Shown here in pieces: positions 59,049-64,000 of a stretch of 64,000 nucleotides of DNA (position 1 is the first letter of the stretch; the number at the start of each line of letters is the position of its first letter). This DNA is from an uncultured Megasphaera sp. (GTDB taxonomy: Bacteria; Bacillota; Negativicutes; Veillonellales; Megasphaeraceae), in the NCBI RefSeq assembly GCF_900539295.1, contig NZ_UQBH01000005.1:41506-105505 (forward strand), read 5' to 3'. Under the pieces are notes generated by a model. The model had not been told where the DNA came from. It did not search any database and saw nothing but the letters and a program-made list of their open reading frames with translations. Both the position numbers and the translations under genes were made by a program.

Positions 59049-59786
59049 CTACCAGCTTGTCAAACCCCCATCGACAGGAAGTGCCGCTGCCGTAATGAAG
59101 GAGGCATCGTCGCTGAGAAGAAAGGCTATGGTCTTAGCAACTTCCTCAGCCTGAGCCAGGCGGTACAAGGGGTACTGCTCTTTCATCGTCTCCCTTTCCA
59201 TATCCGGATGGTCTCGGAGCTGTTTTTCCAGCATCGGCGTTTCGACGTCGCCGGGACAGACGCAGTTAACCCGAATTTGGTGCGGCGCCGCTTCGAGGGC
59301 CAGGGACTTCGTAAAGGCCACGACGGCCCCCTTAGTTGCCCCATAGACGGAGCAGGCAATGTTTCCCTGCAGTCCGGCATCACTGCTGACGGTTACGATA
59401 CTGCCCGGTCGGCGGCGCAAATGAGGCAGGGCGTATTTACAAAGGGAAATGGTCCCGTAGACATTGATTGAAAAGAGCCGCTGCACGTCGTCAGGCGTCA
59501 CGTTTTCAAGGAGTCCCTGTTCATAGATTCCGGCCGAAGTAACGAGGCCGTCGAGGCCGCCGAAGAGGCGGACTGTTTCAGCGACCATATTCCGGCAGTC
59601 ATCATCGCTGCTGACGTCGCCTTTTATATAATGGACGGCCCGGTCCGGCCCTAACTGCTGCAGAGCGGCCTTCCCCTTCTCCTCGTCCCGGCCGCTGACG
59701 GCGACCTGCCAGCCCCGGTCCAGGAGGACGGAAGCCGTCGCAAGACCTATGCCCGACGTGCCTCCGCTGATAAGTGCTGTATTCAT
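59049..59786 (-). CDS. SDR family oxidoreductase
   Basis: 245 residues from the ATG at 59786 (AAGGAGG 5 nt upstream); the longer frame starts inside the exporter gene. Rossmann motif TGxxxGIG is seen as SGGTSGIG, then NVYG, YGATKGAV (Tyr-x3-Lys) and CPGDVETPML. Generic 3-oxoacyl or sugar dehydrogenase fold; the substrate is unknown. 10 bp downstream of the TSUP exporter gene. Confidence 0.93.
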   Translation of the reverse strand: MNTALISGGTSGIGLATASVLLDRGWQVAVSGRDEEKGKAALQQLGPDRAVHYIKGDVSSDDDCRNMVAETVRLFGGLDGLVTSAGIYEQGLLENVTPDDVQRLFSINVYGTISLCKYALPHLRRRPGSIVTVSSDAGLQGNIACSVYGATKGAVVAFTKSLALEAAPHQIRVNCVCPGDVETPMLEKQLRDHPDMERETMKEQYPLYRLAQAEEVAKTIAFLLSDDASFITAAALPVDGGLTSW

Positions 59787-59796
59787 AATAACCTCC

Positions 59797-60585
59797 TTAT
59801 ACGATACCGAGATAGGATAAGCCCAGTTTCCCAATGAGAACAACGGTCACGACGAGCATGACGACGCGGACAAAGGCCGTTCCTCTGCGGATGGCCAGGC
59901 GCGAACCGAAAAAAGCGCCCGTAAAGATACACAGGGCCATGACGACGCCGTAGACATAGAGGATCGTCCCGGACCAAACCAAGATGACGAAGGCCGTCAC
60001 GTTGCTCATGAGATTGAGCATCTTGGCATTGCCGGCAGCCGTGACGAAATCAAAGCCCAGGGCTGCAAAGGCGACGATGAGAAAGGTCCCCGTCCCGGGG
60101 CCGGCAAAACCGTCATAAAATCCGATGGCCCCGGCAAAGAGAGCCGTAAGGAGTAAATTTCTCCCCGTCTCGCCGGCATAGGTATTGACCGAACCGAGAT
60201 TGCGCCGCGTAAAGACGACGACAGCCGCTGCCATAAGGGACAGGATAATCAAAGGCTGGAGCCATTCCGCACTCATATGCAGCATGACCAGACAGCCGAA
60301 AACGGCCCCTATAAAGGTACAGGGAAGAGCCTTTTTCATCAGGTGACGATCGACCTTACCGGCCTTGAAGAACTGCCAGGCGCTCATGACGGCGCCAAAG
60401 GTCGCGGAAAACTTATTGGTCCCCAGGGCCAGGTGCGGCGGAAGACCGGCAGCCATCAGAACAGGCAGGGAAACGAGTCCCCCGCCGCCGGCGATGGAAT
60501 CGACGAAACCGGCTAAAAAACCGCCGGCCATGATAAACAGCAGGACTCCGACAGAGAGGGTCGTATGAAAAAACTGAACTTCCAT
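59797..60585 (-). CDS. TSUP (TauE/SafE) family membrane transporter
   Basis: 262 residues, about eight hydrophobic helices. GFVDSIAGGGGLVSLPVLMA and NKFSATFGAVMSAWQF near the start, and GFYDGFAGPGTGTFLIVAFA in the second half, are the two repeats of the TSUP family (sulfite/sulfonate or other anion exporters). Specificity unknown. A terminator at 60602-60642 separates it from the preceding glycosyltransferase gene. Confidence 0.92.
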   Translation of the reverse strand: MEVQFFHTTLSVGVLLFIMAGGFLAGFVDSIAGGGGLVSLPVLMAAGLPPHLALGTNKFSATFGAVMSAWQFFKAGKVDRHLMKKALPCTFIGAVFGCLVMLHMSAEWLQPLIILSLMAAAVVVFTRRNLGSVNTYAGETGRNLLLTALFAGAIGFYDGFAGPGTGTFLIVAFAALGFDFVTAAGNAKMLNLMSNVTAFVILVWSGTILYVYGVVMALCIFTGAFFGSRLAIRRGTAFVRVVMLVVTVVLIGKLGLSYLGIV

Positions 60586-60601
60586 AAAAAAGACTCCTTT
60601 T

Positions 60602-60642
60602 AGAAAAAAACTCCTCTTGTTTCGCAGAGCGAAACCGAGGAG
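60602..60642 (-). terminator. Intrinsic terminator of the GT28 gene
   Basis: Minus strand: CTCCTCGGTTTCGC (60629-60642) pairs with GCGAAACAAGAGGAG (60611-60625), followed by TTTTTTTC. It is 11 bp after the glycosyltransferase stop. Confidence 0.85.
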
Positions 60643-60652
60643 ACCCTTTTCT

Positions 60653-61801
60653 TTAGTGTTCGTATATCAAAGATGACGGCACGGCCTCATCCGTTGGCGG
60701 CTGCAGGAGGCGTATGATTTCTTTGCCGATAATCCGTGCGCCGTCGCGGTGGCAGTCGAGACTGGCCTTCGACATGGCTTCCAATTTTTCAGGATGGGTA
60801 AATAAGTCCGATACGACGGAAACCAGTTCTTCTTGTTTTTTTACCCAGGCCGCACAGCCTTTGGCCTGCATGTACTTGGCATTAGCTTCTTCCTGCCCCG
60901 GAATCGGGCTGTACAGCACCATCGGTACTTGAACGGCTGCCCCTTCCGTACAGGTAAGGGCTCCGGGCTTGGTTAAGAGCAGCGATGCCCGGCACATGAG
61001 TTTTGAAATCTGATTGGTATAGCCAAGGATTTCCACGTCATGATCGAGTTCACCGCGCATCTTAGACAGTTCATCGTAGAGATCGGCATTATAGCCGGTT
61101 ACGACGGTAAAGCTGTCGATGACGTCCAAGCGGTCTAAGAGCGCCAGGGACTGGCGAATCGAGCCCATGCCCAGGCCGCCGCCCATGATGAGGATATTCT
61201 TATCCTGCTGATGATCCTTATCCCAGTGCCACCGTTCCTGGTCAAAGGCCTTGCGTACCGGAATGCCGGAGACGACGACTTTATCAGCCGCTACGCCCTG
61301 CTTGACGAGCAGGTCTTTTATCTGTGTAGCGGCGACACAGTAGACGTCGATTTGCGGGTACACCCACAGCTGATGGATGGCAAAGTCAGTAATGACGCCG
61401 ACTAAGGGAATATTCAGGCGATGCTGCCGCTTTAACAGCGCTGCAGCTCCCGCCGGAAAAGGATGAGTAAAGACCAGGACATCGGGCTGGCGGTCGGCTA
61501 AGACCTTGAGCAGTCGCCGTTTAAGGCCCCAGGCAAAGAGGGTCTTGACGGCCAAGCCTTTTTTGTACCCTTGTGACGAGTAGTACATCAAATCGTATAA
61601 CAGCGGAAAGACATCGAGAATCTTAATGTATGTCTCTTTGACGATGTTGTCAATGGACAAGATATCATTGGACAGAAAATCTACGTGTTCGACTTCACAT
61701 TCCTCAGGAATGGTCTTAACATACTCTTCGATTGCCCGTGCTGCCTGTGTATGGCCTGTACCGATCGAGGCCGACAGGATCAGGACTTTTTTCTTTGTCA
61801 T
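60653..61801 (-). CDS. GT28-like diacylglycerol glycosyltransferase (UgtP/MGDG synthase type)
   Basis: 382 residues. The N-terminal domain VLILSASIGTGHTQAARAIE and NIPLVGVITDFAIHQLWVYP, and the C-terminal donor site ILIMGGGLGMGSI and LLLTKPGALTCTEGAAVQVP, match the MGDG synthase/UgtP group of MurG-like enzymes. They add glucose or galactose to diacylglycerol. A membrane glycolipid role is likely. Single gene with its own terminator. Confidence 0.9.
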   Translation of the reverse strand: MTKKKVLILSASIGTGHTQAARAIEEYVKTIPEECEVEHVDFLSNDILSIDNIVKETYIKILDVFPLLYDLMYYSSQGYKKGLAVKTLFAWGLKRRLLKVLADRQPDVLVFTHPFPAGAAALLKRQHRLNIPLVGVITDFAIHQLWVYPQIDVYCVAATQIKDLLVKQGVAADKVVVSGIPVRKAFDQERWHWDKDHQQDKNILIMGGGLGMGSIRQSLALLDRLDVIDSFTVVTGYNADLYDELSKMRGELDHDVEILGYTNQISKLMCRASLLLTKPGALTCTEGAAVQVPMVLYSPIPGQEEANAKYMQAKGCAAWVKKQEELVSVVSDLFTHPEKLEAMSKASLDCHRDGARIIGKEIIRLLQPPTDEAVPSSLIYEH

Positions 61802-61871
61802 GTAGGATCCCTTCTTTTATAAACAGCCTTCGTTGCACCTTCCACTATATAGTACGACAACTTGCATGAAA

Positions 61872-61903
61872 AGAAAAGGGCCGTTTTTCATGCGGCCCTT
61901 CGG
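61872..61903 (-). terminator. Intrinsic terminator of the HU gene
   Basis: AAGGGCCGC (minus, 61893-61901) pairs with GCGGCCCTT-type complement at 61876-61883, loop TGAAAAA, followed by TTTTCTTTT. Confidence 0.8.
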
Positions 61904-61910
61904 ATCGTAC

Positions 61911-62189
61911 TTATTTGTTGTTGACCAAATCTTTAAGCTGTTTGCCAGCTTTGAAAGCCGGAGTCTTGGAAGCTTCGATCTGGATAGGTTCGTTGTTGCG
62001 AGGATTACGGCCTTCGCGAGCTTTACGCTGACGGACTTCAAAAGTACCAAAGCCGATGATCTGAACTTTATCACCCTGAGTAAGGCTGTCGCTAATAGCT
62101 TCGAATACTGCTTTTACAGCTTTTTCAGCGTCTTTTTTCGTCAAATCGGATTTCTGTGCTACTGCAGCGATTAATTCTGTTTTGTTCAT
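61911..62189 (-). CDS. HU family DNA-binding protein
   Basis: 92 residues. MNKTELIAAVAQKSDLTKKD and GFGTFEVRQRKAREGRNPRN (signature) are intact; Pro in the arm (RNPRNN) intercalates DNA. A nucleoid protein. AAAGGAGG precedes the ATG. Single gene, terminator just after. Confidence 0.97.
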   Translation of the reverse strand: MNKTELIAAVAQKSDLTKKDAEKAVKAVFEAISDSLTQGDKVQIIGFGTFEVRQRKAREGRNPRNNEPIQIEASKTPAFKAGKQLKDLVNNK

Positions 62190-62237
62190 GTTACTAGGTC
62201 CTCCTTTGGATCGTCACATCTTCTTAACACTAACAGT

Positions 62238-63254
62238 TTAGAGTTTTTCCTGCCGTTCTATCCGCTTGGCTTCCTGCCAGAATGAGTCCAGCTCATCCAG
62301 TGAAAACGCGTCCCACGGCCGGCCCGACTGGCGAACCCGGTCCTCGACATGAGCAAAACGGCTTCGGAATTTACTATTAGCCCGATGTAACGCACATTCC
62401 GGCTCTATATGATAGCGTCGGCATAAATCAGCAAATACGAACAAGACATCCCCAGCTTCTTCTTCAGCATGGACGGGATCGCCTTCATCCAGGGCCTGTC
62501 GGAATTCATTCCACTCTTCTTGGAACTTTTCCCAGACGCCTTCTATGTCAGGCCAGTCGAATCCGACTTTGGCCGCTTTCTCCTGAAGCTTATCCGCTGC
62601 CAGGAGCGACGGCAGTCCGGGAACGACTCCGTCCAGCAGGTGAGCGTGCTGCTGGCGTTGTTCTCCTTGCTTTAATCTATCCCAGTTTAACATACTCGTC
62701 CCTATATTTTCAAGGCTTTTTTGGCTAAAAACATAGGGATGACGCCGAATCATCTTATTTGTGATGTCTTTTACAACATCTTGTGCCGAGAATAGCCCTT
62801 TTTCTTCGGCAATACGGGCATGGATAGCCACTTGGTAGAGGATATCGCCCAGTTCTTCACGGATGCCGTCCGTGTCGTGACTGTCAATGGCATCGAGCAT
62901 TTCATAGACTTCTTCGATGAGATACCGACGCAGGGTCCGATGAGTCTGGGCCCGGTCCCAGGGACAGCCGTCTTCGCGGCGCAGCCTGGCCGTGACCTCG
63001 GTCAGAGGCATCAGGTCAAAAGGCAGTTCTTCCTTGTCGATGCCCTCTTCCTGCCGCCGGTCATCGATGAGACGGCGCACAGCTTCCGCCATTTCAGGTC
63101 CGCCCGGAACGGTATGGACGACAGCGTGAAGGCGGCTCTCTCTCAATAAGAGATCGACGACGGGCCCATACGTTTCGGCAAAACTTTTCCCACCTTCTCC
63201 GTAGGCATCGAGGGGACGGTCATCCGTCCCTAAGGCGATGATTTTAATTTCCAT
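62238..63254 (-). CDS. mazG: MazG nucleoside triphosphate pyrophosphohydrolase with a shrunken YabN-like N-terminus
   Basis: 338 residues from the ATG at 63254 (GAGG 9 nt upstream). About 95-338 hold the double MazG domain: LRREDGCPWDRAQTHRTLRR, YLIEEVYEMLDAID, and a second EE-x12-DE-type set (EWNEFRQALDEGD...EEEAGDVLFVFADLCRRY). Residues 1-80 recall a fragment of the SAM-dependent methylase domain fused to MazG in YabN (VHTVPGGPEMAEAVRRLIDD). It cleans mis-made nucleotides. Next to HU. Confidence 0.94.
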   Translation of the reverse strand: MEIKIIALGTDDRPLDAYGEGGKSFAETYGPVVDLLLRESRLHAVVHTVPGGPEMAEAVRRLIDDRRQEEGIDKEELPFDLMPLTEVTARLRREDGCPWDRAQTHRTLRRYLIEEVYEMLDAIDSHDTDGIREELGDILYQVAIHARIAEEKGLFSAQDVVKDITNKMIRRHPYVFSQKSLENIGTSMLNWDRLKQGEQRQQHAHLLDGVVPGLPSLLAADKLQEKAAKVGFDWPDIEGVWEKFQEEWNEFRQALDEGDPVHAEEEAGDVLFVFADLCRRYHIEPECALHRANSKFRSRFAHVEDRVRQSGRPWDAFSLDELDSFWQEAKRIERQEKL

Positions 63255-63363
63255 GGCAGTTTTCCTCACTTCTGACAAATAGCTTACGCCTGTCATTATA
63301 TCACGGCCCCCTTCATTTGTCGCGGCCGGCCTAAGGCCTTCCGGACCGAAAAAAGGGCATGGT

Positions 63364-63402
63364 AAAAAATCTGAAAAGAAGGCCCTTTCAGATTTTTAAA
63401 AA
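63364..63402 (-). terminator. Intrinsic terminator of the distal MarR gene
   Basis: AAATCTGAAA (minus, 63386-63396) pairs with TTTCAGATTT (63365-63375), followed by TTTACC. It is 12 bp beyond the stop codon. Confidence 0.75.
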
Positions 63403-63413
63403 CGATATCTATA

Positions 63414-63896
63414 TCAGCCGCTCAACTTGGTCAGCAAGAAGATAAGCTGTGTCTGTTCCGCTTCACTGAGGCGGCTCATGAGCATTGAAATGCGGAGATA
63501 ATGGTCTGGCAGCACATCGTTCATAAACTCCCGTCCCTGGGCCGTCAAGCGAACTTTTTTCCCGCGTTTATCGGTCTGGTCGATTGCCACTTCAGTCAGG
63601 CCGTCCCGAACCATGCGCTTGACCATGGTCGTAATCGTCGCCCGAGTGACACCGGCCCGATCGGCGAGCTGAGACGGCGCAATTCCGTCAGTCATCTGGT
63701 ACAGTACGAACATGACCCGCAATTTACCTCGCGACAAATGATAATGGCTGGCCAGTACATCATTGATCGCTGAGCGGACAAACTCCGCTGCCTGGGAAAT
63801 GCGGAGCATAGCCAATACGGCTGACGGTTCGATTTCCGGATTATCCTGTGCATATTTTTCCAATTCTTTCCGCGTAGGGAATACATCAAAACCCAT
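63414..63896 (-). CDS. MarR family transcriptional regulator
   Basis: 160 residues. Winged helix at about 55-120: PSQLADRAGVTRATITTMVK (recognition) and QTDKRGKKVRLTAQGREF (wing). An N-terminal extension of about 15 residues precedes the dimerisation helix. A palindromic box 18 bp upstream of the start suggests autorepression. Targets are off the window. The last 100 bp of the window show nothing else. Confidence 0.93.
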   Translation of the reverse strand: MGFDVFPTRKELEKYAQDNPEIEPSAVLAMLRISQAAEFVRSAINDVLASHYHLSRGKLRVMFVLYQMTDGIAPSQLADRAGVTRATITTMVKRMVRDGLTEVAIDQTDKRGKKVRLTAQGREFMNDVLPDHYLRISMLMSRLSEAEQTQLIFLLTKLSG

Positions 63897-63914
63897 AAGC
63901 GCTCCCTCCCCTTC

Positions 63915-63932
63915 TAATTAGTTTACTAATTA
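63915..63932. promoter_or_regulatory. Putative MarR operator
   Basis: TAATTAGT-TT-ACTAATTA, a near-perfect 18-bp palindrome, 18 bp upstream of the MarR start at 63896. Size and position fit a MarR dimer site that represses its own gene. The promoter elements are not clean. Confidence 0.6.
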
Positions 63933-64000
63933 AAAGCATAAAATAAAGGCTCTTTGTCAAATATTGGGGTGCCAACTAAATCATCCACCGCGAATGGACG

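Noticed and set aside
1..64000. tRNA, rRNA, CRISPR, transposase or phage genes
   Set aside because: Looked for by eye on both strands; nothing matched.

Overview
The window looks like chromosomal DNA of a Negativicute (a diderm Firmicute), most likely Megasphaera or a close relative in the Veillonellaceae. Three things point there. The housekeeping gene order is Firmicute-like (yicC-remA-gmk-rpoZ-coaBC, then priA-def-fmt-rsmB-rlmN-PP2C-PASTA kinase-rsgA-rpe). It sits beside genes for an outer membrane lipopolysaccharide (heptosyltransferase-like, WaaE-like, O-antigen ligase). There is also a propionate-CoA-transferase-like gene next to class II fumarase. The organism is inferred from gene content only; no search was run.

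Layout. 0-5.3 kb: partial MATE exporter with a divergent LysR regulator, a MarR/YczE-like pair, a DUF421/DUF3290 membrane pair, and mscL. 5.3-8.3 kb: CoA-transferase and fumC. 8.3-14.1 kb: the purine operon purE-F-M-N-H-D, with a purH that encodes only the IMP cyclohydrolase half. Its promoter is followed by a 19-codon leader ORF, a foldable leader RNA and an intrinsic attenuator. 14.1-16.7 kb: a UvrD-type helicase with a DEDDh exonuclease inserted in it. 16.7-19.3 kb: split chromate transporter, LysR regulator, ogt.

19.5-28.9 kb is an AT-rich LPS/O-antigen island on the minus strand: WaaE-like GT2, two GT-B transferases, a GT9 heptosyltransferase-like gene, WaaL, a sulfatase-fold membrane transferase and a FemAB/GNAT-like protein. 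Its distal half is decaying: a frameshifted GT9 tail, a nonsense-shortened FemAB-like gene, and the last 51 codons of a sugar-nucleotide epimerase.

29.1-31.7 kb: ribD-ribE-ribH under an FMN riboswitch, without ribBA. 31.7-42.4 kb: translation, modification and signalling operon. 42.5-46.5 kb: metK under a SAM-I riboswitch, an unrecognised modular coiled-coil protein, and a nitroreductase; these split the usual coaBC-priA neighbourhood. 46.8-52.4 kb: coaBC-rpoZ-gmk-remA-yicC, then divergent small membrane protein and rqcH. 52.4-57.5 kb: a tight eight-gene operon (ybgC-murI-hypothetical-cofE-like-rdgB-yfcE-speD-fucA). 57.6-64 kb: DUF1232, a DUF697-like repeat protein, SDR, TSUP exporter, GT28 glycosyltransferase, HU, MazG with a shrunken N-terminal domain, and a MarR regulator with its operator.

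No rRNA, tRNA, CRISPR array, transposase, prophage or att site was recognised. The strongest candidates for something undescribed are the purE leader element (13.9-14.07 kb), the helicase-exonuclease insertion protein, and the 554-residue modular protein at 44.1-45.8 kb.
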